From: Micrasema longulum | Lineage: Eukaryota > Arthropoda > Insecta > Trichoptera > Brachycentridae | Assembly (NCBI GenBank): GCA_022494885.1 | Contig: JAGVSM010004959.1 | Location: 24,540 to 88,539, forward strand | Direction: 5' to 3' | Length of the DNA: 64,000 bases | Shown here: positions 1 through 10,600 of the stretch, piece by piece | Layout of the letters: the number at the start of each line of letters is the position of its first letter | How positions within the stretch are numbered: position 1 is the first letter of the stretch | The notes under the pieces: generated by a model | The model's input: the letters and a program-made list of their open reading frames with translations, nothing else | The model's database searches: none | What the model was told of the DNA's origin: nothing | Position numbers and translations under genes: made by a program

Positions 1-60
1 GCAGACTGGACACGATCCAGAGAAATCTATTACCTAAGTGTGTATGTACTTGATAAAGAA
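1..60 (+). mobile_element. LINE-B fragment
   Basis: The first 50 bases resemble 60594-60625, just upstream of the LINE-B C-terminal coding region (shared 'ccagagaaatctatt'). Only a sliver is inside the window, and it is not coding on its own. Confidence 0.4.
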
Positions 61-232
61 ATTGTTATTTGAAATGTTTCATTACAAAGTTAAGGCTGTA
101 GTCTGAAAAAACGAACGCAAAATAAGGAAATTATACGATTTTGCCATTTTAAAACGAATGTTTTTTTCAATCGCGCAATAATAATAAAAAAAATAAAAAA
201 TAAAAAAATTGGATAAAAACAATATTTTTTTC

Positions 233-302
233 AGGTCATAAGCCCTGTAAATGCCTAGACTTCCATATTCCCTTCTCAAAAATGTTTTTTGAGTTGCAAT
301 AA
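233..302 (-). repeat. Pal-A fragment
   Basis: It carries the Pal core in reverse: 'aggtcataagccctgt' followed by 'gcctagacttccatattccc'. It is truncated on both sides. Confidence 0.8.
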
Positions 303-372
303 GTTTCTATGTCTACCGGTTCGAGACGTACGCGACTCTTTGTCAGGACGCCAATGAGGAACTTCAGCCCTA
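303..372 (-). repeat. Repeat J terminal fragment
   Basis: It contains 'gtctaccggttcgagacgta' and 'tttgtcaggacg', the reverse complement of the right end of repeat J at 6660-6770. Only this terminal arm remains. Confidence 0.65.
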
Positions 373-379
373 CGGGAAA

Positions 380-775
380 TTGGATACAAAAAATGTTTTC
401 TTACGGGGGGTAAAAATTAAAGCATTAAATTGTACTGCAAAGTTTCTTGAAAATGTACAGAAAAAATAATAAAAACTTTTTTGATAAAAACGCACTACTT
501 TAAATGACGTCACTGGTTCATGTTAATCAACCTATGATCTGAGAGCTATGGAAGATTTCCGGTCTGCTTGTCGCTTCTGGACCAATAGGAAGAACTGAAT
601 GGGAATAAGCGGAAATGAACCTCTGACGTCACACGCGGAGTTATTTCAGAAATACAAAACTTTGAAAAATCGTAGCGCCGATAATACGATATGTAAAAAT
701 AAAAAAATAAAAAATTGACTTAGTTTAACAGTCTATTAACGAATAAAACATTTGTAAAAAAAAACACTGAACTTC
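380..775 (+). repeat. Repeat E, copy 1
   Basis: A non-coding repeat of about 395 bp that matches 46000-46395 almost base for base in long blocks. Shorter reverse pieces lie at 40595-40725 and 25490-25600. It carries two TGACGTCA-type sites. No clear terminal repeats were seen, so the class is unknown. Confidence 0.8.
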
Positions 776-1298
776 CTAATTAAACCTACATGCAAAAACT
801 ACTTTACATCTTCCTTTTTATACAAATAAGAATATCTTAATAATAAAGATATTTTTTTAATATTTATAATTCGGGTGTTCACCAATTAAAATGCAATTCG
901 TGTCCACCACTTACACATGTAATATTTAGTAAGCTGGTGGTAAAAATTACGTACTCCACAGGATGTAATATAACTTGAGCTCTGATGCATTTGGCACTTA
1001 GCCATCTAGTAAAGCCCCCTGGGACTGATATTAACATCTTACTCTATGCAGAAATCATGTATTTTCGAAAAGGGTAGTCTATAGTATGCACTTGAAAACC
1101 ATATGCTTCAGTGCGTGAGAAATGTAATTTTGCGGTAATCTCAAGATGTCGGAAAAATAAATGTACCTATTTTTTGTATCAAACTTACCCCTCCAAAGGA
1201 CCAAAATTTGCATTATTTAAATCCATACTAAGTCCTTTAGAAGGACAATTAGAGATATAATCTTACGCCGTTACTACTCTAGTACGACGTTATACTTA
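776..1298. other. No recognisable feature
   Basis: AT-rich sequence with no open frame, repeat partner or motif that I can support. Confidence 0.5.
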
Positions 1299-1790
1299 TA
1301 GTACTTAAAATTTAGCTTGATTAAAATGACAGCTGCCAAACTAATGTCACTAGTGATGGGAAATTACTGATCACCGATCATGTACCGATCAAATCGATTT
1401 TTTCAGTTTTTTCATACAAACATGAAACTCTGTTTCCGGAAATTGATATAAAAACGTAAAATCAAGCCTATTTTAGTGTGTTTAAGACCAAAAAATAAGA
1501 CATTTATACTTTTTTTCATTCGATCAATTTACATTGATCAATTTGTCCCATCTCCTAACCTTTTTGCAAAATGATGTAACCACAAGGTTACAAAAGAACG
1601 TCGTTAATAATTAGGATTATTTTTATTTTTTTATTTATATGTTAAGTATTGTATAAAAAAAATAAATGAACATACAAGATACGAATGATTTTTCGTGTCA
1701 ATATAAATCACTCCTTAGACGTCACTACAAAGTTATGTCGTCACTTTTGCTGACAACTGTCATTCTAATCAAGATATATTTTAAGGAGTA
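1299..1790. mobile_element. Repeat F, copy 1 (DNA-transposon MITE)
   Basis: The ends are near-matching inverted repeats of about 37 bp (left 'gtacttaaaatttagcttga', right the complement of 'tcaagatatattttaaggag') bounded by TA. There is no coding capacity. A second copy at 50001-50534 confirms the boundaries. The TA target suggests a Tc1/mariner-type non-autonomous element (inference). Confidence 0.75.
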
Positions 1791-1889
1791 TGGTTAAATA
1801 ACGCAGCTTCCAAGTGTAGGAGAATTGCTTTGTCTTTTGAATAATAAATGAAAACACGAAATCTTTGTGTATAGTTGATTGATCTGGTG

Positions 1890-1992
1890 GACTTCAAATA
1901 ATCATTCTCTAGCCATAAGCCCGGTAAATGCATAGACTTCCATATTCCCTTCTCAAAAATGTTTTCCCTCTCTGTTGAAATAAATTTAAAAT
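1890..1992 (-). repeat. Pal-A fragment
   Basis: Reverse Pal core 'ccataagcccggtaaatgca' through 'ctctctgttgaaataaattt'. It runs directly into repeat G. Confidence 0.75.
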
Positions 1993-2155
1993 TATTGTAC
2001 ATTATTTGAGACATAAGTCCCAACTCCATGGGACTTAAAGTCCTGTGTTGAGATGGGACGAGCGATTAGTTGACACAGTCACGTGAGTATATCACCATGA
2101 ATATAGGATCAGAAACATAAAAAAAAAAAATTATTGGTAAACAGTAAACTCAAAC
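1993..2155 (-). mobile_element. Repeat G, copy 1 (LINE 3' end-like)
   Basis: It matches 27993-28190 ('acattatttgagacataagt', 'gttgacacag', 'aaacagtaaactcaaacatt'). The second copy has a (TAAA)n tail on the minus strand, as expected of a LINE 3' end. Confidence 0.6.
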
Positions 2156-2735
2156 ATTTGGAAAATCATTAAGGAGTTTCGTACTCAAATCCTCCCACTA
2201 AGGAAAATGTAGTCCTTAACTACTTTCTTGAAAATAATTTTGTCCTTGAGAGCTTAATACGCTCTTCCAAAATTCAAAATATTGAACACTCTCGGTGCGA
2301 TAAATGAGAGATGTCTCTGAGCAAAAGTCGTACGGGTTTTGGGTATTTTTTTATATATTTTTTTTATTAAATTGAAAACATATTATACATAATTATATAC
2401 AATATTCCCAAGGGATTTTAAAAAAAAAAACTCATTTAGGGACATACAGATAACAAATTTATTTAAAGACGTTTTTACATTTTAAACTATAATATTATTT
2501 ACAAAAGCAGAAAAATTAAAATTATGATATACTACAAATTAAAAAAAAAAAAACAAAATAAACAGAATACTAGGCATGGAAATAAATTCAAAATAAAATC
2601 TTTTTTTTTAATTAACAAAATATGCGCACACCCAATACAGGTTATTTTTTTTTTTATCAAAAACGTATTGAAATTATGTATACAAGCTAAAAAAGTATTA
2701 AAAAAAACACAAATAACATTTAAATAGTTCATAAT
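2156..2735. other. AT-rich stretch, no gene seen
   Basis: Poly-A and poly-T runs with no supported coding region or repeat partner. Confidence 0.5.
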
Positions 2736-3060
2736 TCATACTCTGGGAAAACCTCGTACGGACATTTTGCTGAGATCTCTCCCCACTGTTCGACCAGAAG
2801 TGTGTAAGTGCTTCTTTTAGGTACAGTTGTCTCATATCCAGCACCTTCGTGCATTGGAACAGCTGTTCGGGCGCGTATGTTGGAGGGCGCCGAAATATTA
2901 TTCTCGATAATAATTTCTATAAAATTATAAGAGACTTTAAAATGGATGCCGCACAACCCCCCCAGCCAGCTGTTCCATAGGTTGCAGTGGATTGAAACAG
3001 AGCAAAATACACATTTCTGAGAATGATATTTAAATTATTTTTTTTCATTGATTTTTTTTT
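2736..3060 (-). mobile_element. LINE reverse-transcriptase C-terminal fragment
   Basis: The minus strand reads a degenerate 'YGTAGWGG' block followed by 'LFQCTKVLDMRQLY'. This is the order seen in the LINE-X fragment at 30378-30647 (GIIGWGG, then IFHKSQ, then PKQLY). One stop interrupts it. A longer open frame on the same strand but in another frame is a shadow. Confidence 0.6.
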
Positions 3061-3061
3061 G

Positions 3062-3310
3062 TTTTCTTTATTTATTTATTTATTTATTGTGGATAACTTA
3101 TATAGCGCCATTTTCGTAATAAAATACCTCAAGGGCGCTTTACATGGTGATTCTACTGTTAAGTTAATTTAATTGAAGCTTTAAATTTGTAATTTGATTA
3201 AAATAATTTATTTTGTTGTCACGTGCTACGGATTTATTCAAATGATTTAGAGAACAAGTGGGTCTTAAGTTTTTTCCGAAACATCACTTCACTTTCACAG
3301 CACACTTTCT
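3062..3310 (-). mobile_element. CR1-like LINE 3' end
   Basis: On the minus strand, 'FRKKLKTHLFSKSFE' and a stop are followed by a 3' segment with 'GGCGCTATATAA' and a (TAAA)n tail. The GCGCTATATAA tail also occurs at 47730-47800 and 63470-63535 and is typical of CR1-like LINE 3' ends. Confidence 0.55.
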
Positions 3311-3719
3311 TACAATAAACATAATAATAAAACAGAGTATTAAAAAATAAAGCATAATTACATATCAACGAAATACATATTAATAGAAAAATAGTAAACA
3401 AAAAAATCCCACAAAGGCATGGCCTGTTCGTGGGTATACAAGAAAATGTTAATGAATTTTTGCTCCTTTAGTAAATAATGGACAGTTATAATATTTTGTA
3501 TAAAATAATAAAGAAAAAATAAAATATTCTGTAAAAGATAATATGATTTTTTTTATAGTAATTAAAAAAGGAAATAAAAAATATTGAAAAAAAACACAAA
3601 AATATTCCTTATTATTAAAGGGCAACAAAATAAATCATAGAAAAAAAGAGTTCATATCTTTAGTTTGAATCCAGAATAGTGCGTGTTTTTTAAAAGGAGT
3701 AAAATTTTAAAAGTTTAGA
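3311..3719. other. AT-rich stretch, no feature
   Basis: Low-complexity sequence between two LINE fragments. It may be 3' untranslated sequence of the next LINE, but I see no motif. Confidence 0.4.
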
Positions 3720-4310
3720 ATCAATTAAATACTATCGTTAAAAAAAGAATTAAAAATTTTTGGGCCTTTAAAATATGCATGTCTCTGTGCGAGCCTCGTT
3801 TTACAATGTGCTATTTCTAACACACGATTCCTTCTTTGACTCGATCTATTTGAATTACTTGTAAATAAATTTTGGTTCTTAAATATATATTTTAAACATT
3901 TAAAACAATATGTTTGTCTTGGATCTAAAAGTTTAGCTTCTTGGAACAATTGGAAAGAGGGAAAAGTGCGATTTTTGTGAAGAATTATTTTAAATATAAA
4001 TTTTTGAACAGTTTATAATGGTTTGATATGGTTGTTGTAAGCTCCCCCCCATCCAATTATTCCATAGGAAAGCGATGACTGTACAAGTGCATAATATACC
4101 TTTTTAATCTTATTTAGCTGGGCGTAAATACTTAGTCTTTTGAACACATAGGTTTTTTAACCTATGTGTTCAATGTGTGTTAATCTTATTTTATTAACAA
4201 TTACTTCAAAATGATTAGTCCATTTAAGTTGACAGTCAATGATTACTCCTAGGTATTTTATGCACCTTTTAGACTCTATGTTTTCGCAGTTATTACATAT
4301 GTCAAGATTA
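3720..4310 (-). mobile_element. LINE RT fragment (Jockey/CR1-like)
   Basis: Reading leftward from 4310, the minus strand gives 'IKYLGVIIDCQLKW', then 'VQSSLSYGIIGWGG', then 'GPKIFNSFFN'. These are the thumb and C-terminal landmarks of a LINE reverse transcriptase. Stops break the frame near 4160 and 4000. It is a 5'-truncated dead copy. Confidence 0.7.
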
Positions 4311-4324
4311 CAAGACGAACCCAG

Positions 4325-4450
4325 ACGTTAACATCTAGTCATACTTTCATCTCTTTCAAAAACCTCAAATCGACATTCTTTAGCAAATAACTCCCCTAGC
4401 ATCTTCAGCATAAAACATGTACCACACGTTCTCCTGAGAAATCGCATTTC
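4325..4450 (-). mobile_element. Rearranged RTE-1 fragment
   Basis: The minus strand reads 'AVEMRFLRRTCG' directly followed by 'EVFERDESMTRC'. In the longer RTE-1 copy at 12217-12888 these blocks lie about 100 codons apart and in the opposite order, so this piece is scrambled. Confidence 0.6.
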
Positions 4451-4589
4451 GACAGCGTGATTTGAATTATTTACAGTAATTGATATGATAAGATAAAAAC
4501 TCTGATAATTAAGTAATAATTTAATTTTTCTTGAGAACGAACTTAAACAAAAACAAATGATAGTGATTTGCTGCGATTACGAATATTTA

Positions 4590-4672
4590 TCGTAAAGGGA
4601 ATCAAATAACCATCGACGTGCGTAAAAATATGCTACGCATTTGAGCGATCACAATTAACGATAATGAAAATT
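4590..4672 (+). repeat. Repeat H end fragment
   Basis: It resembles the left end of repeat H at 18172-18240 ('accatcgacgtgc', 'gagcgatcacaat'). It adjoins the Pal array on its right. Confidence 0.5.
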
Positions 4673-4674
4673 TA

Positions 4675-5397
4675 AATTTATTTCAACAGAGAGGGAAAAC
4701 ATTTTTGAGAAGGGAATATGGAAGTCTAGGCATTTACAGGGCTTATGACCTGTCATTGGCTGGTTTAAGTGGCCACTTTACACACTGTGAAACATTCACA
4801 TTCTGCCTATGTTCGAACATCCACATTTCCTCAACTCTTCCATCTGTTGAGTTTTGTGAAGTAATTGTTGTATTACTACCTGGTAAAAGAAGAAGTATAT
4901 AAATTGGAAAATTGTTTTCAGGCGTTGCCTAGTGTTGAAATAAATATAAATATTAATAACTCCCTAGAGAGGAAATCCAGTCAGTCTGCAAGCATTTGGA
5001 CATACTCAAACATTGTTGAATTACTACCCGGTAAAAGAAGGAGTATAAAAATTGGAAAATTGTTTCCAGGCGTTGCCTAGTAGGTGATTTGGTTCAGCCG
5101 GATGAATCTCACCCACGTGATAAAGGTTTCAGCTCTTTTACTTCACAAAAGTCAACAGATGGAAGAGTTGAGGAAATGTGGATGTTCAAACATGGGCAGA
5201 ATGGTGAATGTTACACAGTGTGTAAAGTGGCCACTTAAACCAGCCAATGACAGGTCATGAGCCCTGTAAATGCCTAGACTTCCATATTCCCTTCTCAAAA
5301 TTGTTTGCCTATCTGCTGAAATAAATTTAAATATGAATAACTCCCTAGGGAGGAAATCCAGCCAGTCTGCAAGCATTTGGACATACTCAAACATTGT
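4675..5397. repeat. Pal-A inverted and tandem array
   Basis: It starts in plus orientation (CAACAGAGAGGG, tctaggcatttacagggc, AAGTGGCCACTT). It flips near 4862 and runs in minus orientation through one complete unit, ending with the CTCCCTAGGGAG palindrome and 'ctcaaacattgtt'. The minus part holds two copies of the 'ggcgttgcctag' block, one truncated. No long frame is conserved between copies. Confidence 0.85.
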
Positions 5398-5915
5398 TAA
5401 ATAATGAACATGCTTAAGTTATCGCAGTCATAAGTCAACGCGTGTGTAATCTCTAAGTCAACGCTCGTGTCGGTTTGTTTTTTGTTTTCCTCGTAAATAA
5501 ATACAGTTCACTGGCAAAAAATCGGCGTTTACTATAAAAAAATAATACAATATATTGCATTTGCAAAATAGTAAGGAGTATCTAATACAAAAAAATAAAA
5601 ATTAAATTACAATTACGACTGCTTTTCTTGACATTTGGCTCGCCAACCGCCGGCTAAATGCAATGAATAGCGTGATAAATAATAAATAAATAAAAATAGC
5701 AGTTTTGGAATATTTTCTATATTTACACCGGTGAAATTCGAGTATGTGATTGCGCAGCAGGATTATACGTCGCAAAACGTAAATATTTTGATATTTAATA
5801 TTAAGTGTTCACGGATGTTGCATTGTGATCGCGAATACGATAAACAAGCTTGGTGAGTAATTGTTATCACGTCGCTTATTAGCACGTCGATAGTTATTTG
5901 TGATTGAGCTACTGC
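5398..5915 (+). mobile_element. Repeat H, copy 1 (MITE)
   Basis: About 520 bp shared with 18164-18680 and, in reverse, 48544-49126. The right end 'agcacgtcgatagttatttg' is the inverted match of the left end of copy 2. The left terminus is missing here. Confidence 0.8.
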
Positions 5916-5944
5916 TTGTAAGACTCAAAAGTAAAATATAAGCA

Positions 5945-6240
5945 TATTAACTCTTGTGTGGCTGTGATGTCATACGATACAAGACTTGATGTATCTCTAT
6001 TTTTTTTTAAATTGTAAAGTTATATTTTTTGTAATCTTCAAATAGACATTTTCACACCGGATTTGGAAAGTAAAATTTGTATAACGTTTCGAAGAATGAT
6101 GTCCGCAAATACAGCAATACATCTGTAATAGAGGGAGCACGAAGATAGAACACATAACAAGGAAGACAGAGACGCTGTTTTGTAGCCAGTGTTGTGTGAA
6201 ACAAATTCGGTCGGTTGTTGACAGTGATGGGGTAAAGGGC
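5945..6240 (+). repeat. Repeat I, copy 1
   Basis: It matches, in reverse, the two halves of a copy at 31850-31912 and 32396-32660 ('aacaaattcggtcggttg', 'ttcacaccggatttgg'). Non-coding, class unknown. Confidence 0.65.
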
Positions 6241-6770
6241 TAAATTATTATGTTTATTTTTAAATCAAATCTCCTAATCAATTTAAATAATGACTTTAAT
6301 AAAAATACAGGAGTTAAAATCTTACATACAAATAATAAAGGGTTAAAAGTGAATAATATGGAAATATTTCACATTAGAAAAGCTTTAAAAAATAATGTTC
6401 CTTTGATCAATAATCAAACAACCTTTCAATATAGTCCGTTATGCGATGTTCCACTGTAATGGTCACCCTAAACCTACTAACTCACCCGCTCTCTCCACCC
6501 CTCTATCTGTTTTTAACTATTTCTCAAAAAACAAAGAATATTTTCATAATTTAATCAGTGCATTGTTGTCCTAATCGGTGCATGTGCTTATTAAAACGCA
6601 TGTCGTGATGGTTTTATATTATTGTGCAACAACTATGGTGAAGGTGTATAGTGAGTTTTGCATGTTGGTTTAATTGGTGTCCTCACGAAGAGACAAGTAC
6701 GTCTCGAAACCGGTAGACATAGAAAAGTCGGTAAGTGGTTATATACAAATATTAAATAACATTGTTTTAT
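6241..6770 (+). repeat. Repeat J, copy 1
   Basis: It shares its body with 19986-20712 ('aataaaaatacaggagttaa') and ends in the arm with 'ggtgtcctcacgaagagaca' and 'ctcgaaaccggtagacat'. The left inverted arm present in copy 2 is absent. Confidence 0.75.
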
Positions 6771-6989
6771 TTTATTTTATTTTATTAACATAATCAGCAA
6801 ATCTGCCTTTTACAAACATTTATAATACTAACTTATTTGGCTTAATATATATATATATATTTTTAAACATAAATTTCCTTATACCTAAATTATAAAAAAA
6901 AATTAAACCTAAAAATTTTACAAAATTTATATTTTTTAAAATAACCTAATAATTATGCAGCATATTCATACAACAAGAAAATCATAAGT
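6771..6989. repeat. Simple-sequence stretch
   Basis: A short (TTTTA)n run at 6766-6788 and (TA)n at 6846-6863 in AT-rich sequence. Confidence 0.6.
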
Positions 6990-7600
6990 ACTGTTTCACA
7001 CAGCTAGGCAAAGTGAAATGCATGAATAAATAAATACAATTACCATTCACCATCTTTGAAAAAGTTCAAAAGGTTTGTTCTATAGGAACAATACCCTACA
7101 CTAAATATATCAGATACGTGGGAATAACTATTGCCGAGTTCATGAAGTCTATTTAATACGGCATTACAAGTATACACCGTCCGTGAATTGTTGCTACAAA
7201 CGGTGGCACCTGTCTAGTCATTCTTCCAGGCACCCTGAAGTTGATGAGAGATAATAGTTTAGGGCAATTTGAATTTAAAATTTTGAATAAATTAAAAAGG
7301 TCTATAATTTTTCTTCTATCGTTAAGTTTTAAAAAAAATAAATGTTTTTAGTAAAAAATCGTAATTTAAAAATTCATGACTGATTCTAAGTTTAAAATGT
7401 ATATACCGTAAGAATTTTATTTGGACTCTTTTAAGAGAATTTTGGTGACAGTTGTAGTAAGGAGTCCATATTGTAGAGTTATACTCTAACTGGCTTCTCA
7501 CTAATGAAGTATACATCAACTTCAAAGTGAAATATATGTACATTTTTATTATTAGAGCAGACTTAAGAATATGTTTATGTGTGTCATATTTCAAGATTAT
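6990..7600 (-). mobile_element. LINE RT C-terminal fragment
   Basis: The minus strand from 7594 reads 'MYTSLVRSQLEYNSTIW' then 'KRVQIKFLRYI', a standard LINE thumb-region order. After a stop at 7322 further decayed homology follows in another frame down to about 7060 ('PGRMTRQVPPFV'). It is a dead copy. Confidence 0.7.
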
Positions 7601-7759
7601 GAATAAAAATAATTTGCAAGGTAAATAGTTATGCGACTCACATCTAAAAAAATGGTGCCATAAACCAAGGAGAATATATGGGAATACGTTTGTAAGAAGA
7701 AAGGTCAGACCGCGTTACCTCTTAAAAACTTTAAACCTAAATTTACATTTTGGAGAAAA

Positions 7760-8520
7760 TAATTCAAAATGTCACTAGAAGTCAAAATCTGCTATTTATA
7801 AAATCTTCTAAGAGCAACTTTGGTTTTTATGCCCCAATGTCCAGAATGTGTAGATTAGTCAATTCATCACACGACTTGGAATTTTTTGGGATAGATCTTC
7901 CGGCTTTTCGTAGATCTCTTCGCGACTAAACAGTGTGGGATGAAGTTGGATTGGCATGGTTTAGCTCGAAGTTTTTGGTCTTTCGTTTTTTTTAATATAT
8001 TGTATACGAATGATGAAATCAGGCGAGAGTGTAAATCTGAGACAAGTATAATTGATAAGATTAAGAAAGGGTCTCTGAGATGGTTTGGTCACGTAGAATG
8101 AATGGACGACGAGAGAATGGTAAAACAAGTATATATGGCAAAAATGAACGGCAACGTTAGACGAGGACGACCAAGGAAGACGTGGCATGATCAGATAAAC
8201 CAAAATCTTAAGTCTGGTCATGTCAAAAGCAGACAGAACCGAAGGGCGTGTATGACAAGATGTATGAATGTGGAAGAGGCTAGGATTGTATGCCAGGATA
8301 GACGCGTGTGGCGGTCCATTCTCTCTGCCTACGCCTACGGGAAATGGCGTGATGGTAGTAGTAGTAGTAGTAGTAGTAGTTGTATACAATTATTGTTTTG
8401 CCCTTGTTTGTCTTTGCTAAATAGTTTTATGTTCTTTTTGTTCAGTTTCTTGCATTTCTGTTTCTTCATGTAACTGTTGTAATTGGCTTAGGCCGTATAT
8501 ATAATAAATAAATAAATAAA
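7760..8520 (+). mobile_element. LINE-K 3' end, split by an RTE-1 insertion
   Basis: It encodes 'SRMCRLVNSSHDLEFFGIDL' to a stop near 7926, then a 3' region ending in 'ggcttaggccgtatata' and a (TAAA)n tail. The same 3' region occurs uninterrupted in reverse at 46736-46920. An RTE-1 copy sits inside it at 8008-8387. Confidence 0.75.
8008..8387 (+). mobile_element. RTE-1, 5'-truncated, with target duplication
   Basis: A 372-bp RTE-1 3' fragment flanked by an exact 8-bp direct repeat, TTGTATAC, at 8000-8007 and 8380-8387. It reads 'IIDKIKKGSLRWFGHVE', then 'RGRPRKTWHDQ', then 'VWRSILSAYAYGK'. A (GTA)n tail starts right after the coding end. The run of serines in the open frame is just this tail translated. 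Confidence 0.85.
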
Positions 8521-8524
8521 TAAA

Positions 8525-8964
8525 ATGGTGACATTACTTACTGAATGAATGTTTGCTAAATAGCTGTCACTGGCACAAAAAAAAACACTCGTGAAAGGTT
8601 TAAAAGCACTTATAACTGTAATATCAACATTTTACGAGGAAGAAAGTATGAAAACTCTGACAGAATTGTGGTATTTTTTCCCGATCATCTCCGCGGCTTA
8701 CTAAACTTATTTTAAAGGTGTGTTTTCATTAGTAATGCAAATTAAATAGTGTGTTTTGAGTGCGAAAATATACACACGTTATTCGTAAGAAAAATATTAC
8801 GACGTATTCAATTTGTACGAGTGACTCTCATGGCAGGAAAATTGTGACTAAAATCATATTATGATACGAACGAAATGTACGTTCATAATATTTCTTTCGA
8901 ACTATTTAGTCCCGATAGCGACCTAACAAGAAAAATTGTGTTATTATTTTAAGTTAAATCATTA
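8525..8964. other. No recognisable feature
   Basis: AT-rich sequence with no repeat partner, frame or motif that I can support. Confidence 0.5.
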
Positions 8965-9408
8965 AAGTCTAGGCATCTACAGGGCTTACGACCTGTCAAT
9001 GGTTGGTTTAAGTGGCCACTTTACACACTGTAACATTCACCATTCTGCCCATATTTAAACATCTATATTCCTTAAATTATTTCATATGTTGATGTTTGTG
9101 AAGTTAAAGAGCTAAAACCTTTATTTATGCGGGTGAGATTCATCTAATTTAATTATTTCACCTACATACTATACTAGGCAACGCCTGATAATGTATTTTT
9201 TTCAATTTCTATACTTCTTCATGGACCAGGGCTGGTATTCCGAACGCGTTTACAGAGCGCTATAATGCGTATTTAGTAAGTAAAAACGCGCTATACCGCG
9301 CTATAATTTCGTTTGGAATACCAGCCAAGGTGGATATTTATCAACAATATTTTGAGTTTGTCCAAATTTTTGTAGACAAGGACTGGATTCAACTCCCTGG
9401 GGAGCTCT
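8965..9408 (+). repeat. Pal-B copy, split by a tiny MITE
   Basis: Plus-oriented Pal-B from 'gtctaggcatctacaggg' through 'tactaggcaacgcctg' to 'aactccctggggagct'. It is interrupted at 9231-9328. The uninterrupted sequence of the same spot is seen in reverse at 22560-22580 and 35920-35935. Confidence 0.8.
9231..9328. mobile_element. 98-bp MITE with terminal inverted repeats
   Basis: It starts 'ggctggtattccgaacg' and ends with the inverted match 'cgtttggaataccagcc'. Repeated 'gcgctata' words fill the centre. It interrupts Pal-B between 'ggaccagg' and 'tggat', which are adjacent in other copies. Confidence 0.65.
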
Positions 9409-10600
9409 CAACACCTCAAACTCAACAGCAATTGGCAAAAGCATTTAATGTGTCGCAAGAAACAATCAGCAGACGTTTACGAGAAATGGGGAAGATCAGT
9501 AAACTCGGTAAACTCGGTAAATGGGTCCCGCACGATTTGAATGAACGGCAAATGGAAAATCGCAAAGTCACTGGTGAGATGCTTCTTCAACGCCACGAAA
9601 GAAAATCATTTCCATACCGAATTGTGACGGTGGACGAAAAATGGGTTCATTTTGAAAACCCGGGGCGGAGAAAATCGTGGATGTCACCTGGCGAAGCCGG
9701 TCCTTCAACACCAAGGCCAAATCGCTTCGGCAAGAAGGCCATGCTTTGTCTGGTGGGACTAGAGCGGTACAGCGGATATTATCCATGGTTTTATCCCACC
9801 GAGTTCCTCGAGGGTATGCTCGGTTACAGCAGTATGAAGACCAGAAGGAATGTGTATTTAACTACGCACTCCTTTCGATTGTTGCGCGCTATTATTGACA
9901 ACCCTGAAATTATGCGGAGCATTGGCTTTTATGTTCCGAATAATTACCTTAGACAGCGTCAGCATAGACTCTTTCACATTCCAATATACAGGATCAACCT
10001 GCCTGTTGGAAGGGCTATCTCTATGTTGAACAATATTACTATGAACATTGACATTTTTCACGTCTCTGAGGGAGTTTTTCGTTACGAGATTCTCTTATTT
10101 TTTTAACATATTATTCTCTGGATATTATGTATACTTATGTGTCATTTTTATACATACATAATTTTACCTTATTACTTTAACTGTTTCTGCATGTATGAAT
10201 TAAGATATTCCATTTTGTAATGTACATATATATGAATAAAATTGAAATTGAAAAAAATGTATATTATGAACACTCGAAACCCGGCGAAACCGTCAATGCA
10301 CAACGCTATCGACAACAATTGATTTATTTAAATCACGCATTGATCGAAAGACGAACGGAACGTGCCAGAGAACATGACAGAGCGATTTGTTACACGACAA
10401 TGCGCCAACTCACACAGCAAACCTAGCGAAAAACACCTTGAAATCGCTTGGATGGGACCAAAAGGTGCACTTAGAACAGTTTTTTATCCCGTTTTCAAAT
10501 ATGCATTCGGAATTTTTCCACACACAGAATTTCGTCAAAGCCATGGACGATACTCCCGATTTAATTTACTTCAAACAGTAGTTTAATAAAATTAGTGATG
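9409..10600 (+). pseudogene. Mariner transposase pseudogene in two pieces
   Basis: The first piece (9409-9765) shows the helix-turn-helix part ('VSQETISRRLREMGKI'), the 'WVPHDLNERQ' motif and 'VTVDEKWVHFENP' with the first catalytic Asp. The second piece (10256-10600) resumes with 'SKPGETVNAQRYRQQL' and 'LLHDNAPTHTA' with the second Asp. A LINE fragment separates them. The N-terminal third is missing, the usual third-Asp 'SPDLAPSDYHLF' block is not found, and frameshifts break the rest. It cannot encode an active enzyme. Confidence 0.85.
9766..10255 (+). mobile_element. LINE 3' fragment inserted in the mariner
   Basis: It reads 'IGFYVPNNYLRQRQHRLFH' and continues to a stop at 10106, followed by a short 3' region ending in 'aaaattgaaattgaaaaaaa'. 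By chance the LINE frame is open with the mariner frame upstream, giving a 258-codon chimeric frame that starts inside Pal-B. This is not evidence of a fusion gene. Confidence 0.75.

Noticed and set aside
2729..2956. A 75-codon minus frame with an acceptor-like 'ttttatag' that looks like a terminal exon
   Set aside because: Another frame of the same strand gives the LINE order (GWGG, then LFQCTKVLD, then RQLY) seen in other copies, so the long frame is a shadow of a LINE remnant.
4675..5397. CRISPR array
   Set aside because: The repeats are long, inverted and diverged with no regular unique spacers, and the DNA is eukaryotic.
8102..8473. A 123-codon protein with a serine run
   Set aside because: The serines are the (GTA)n tail of RTE-1, and the frame crosses from RTE-1 into LINE-K 3' sequence.
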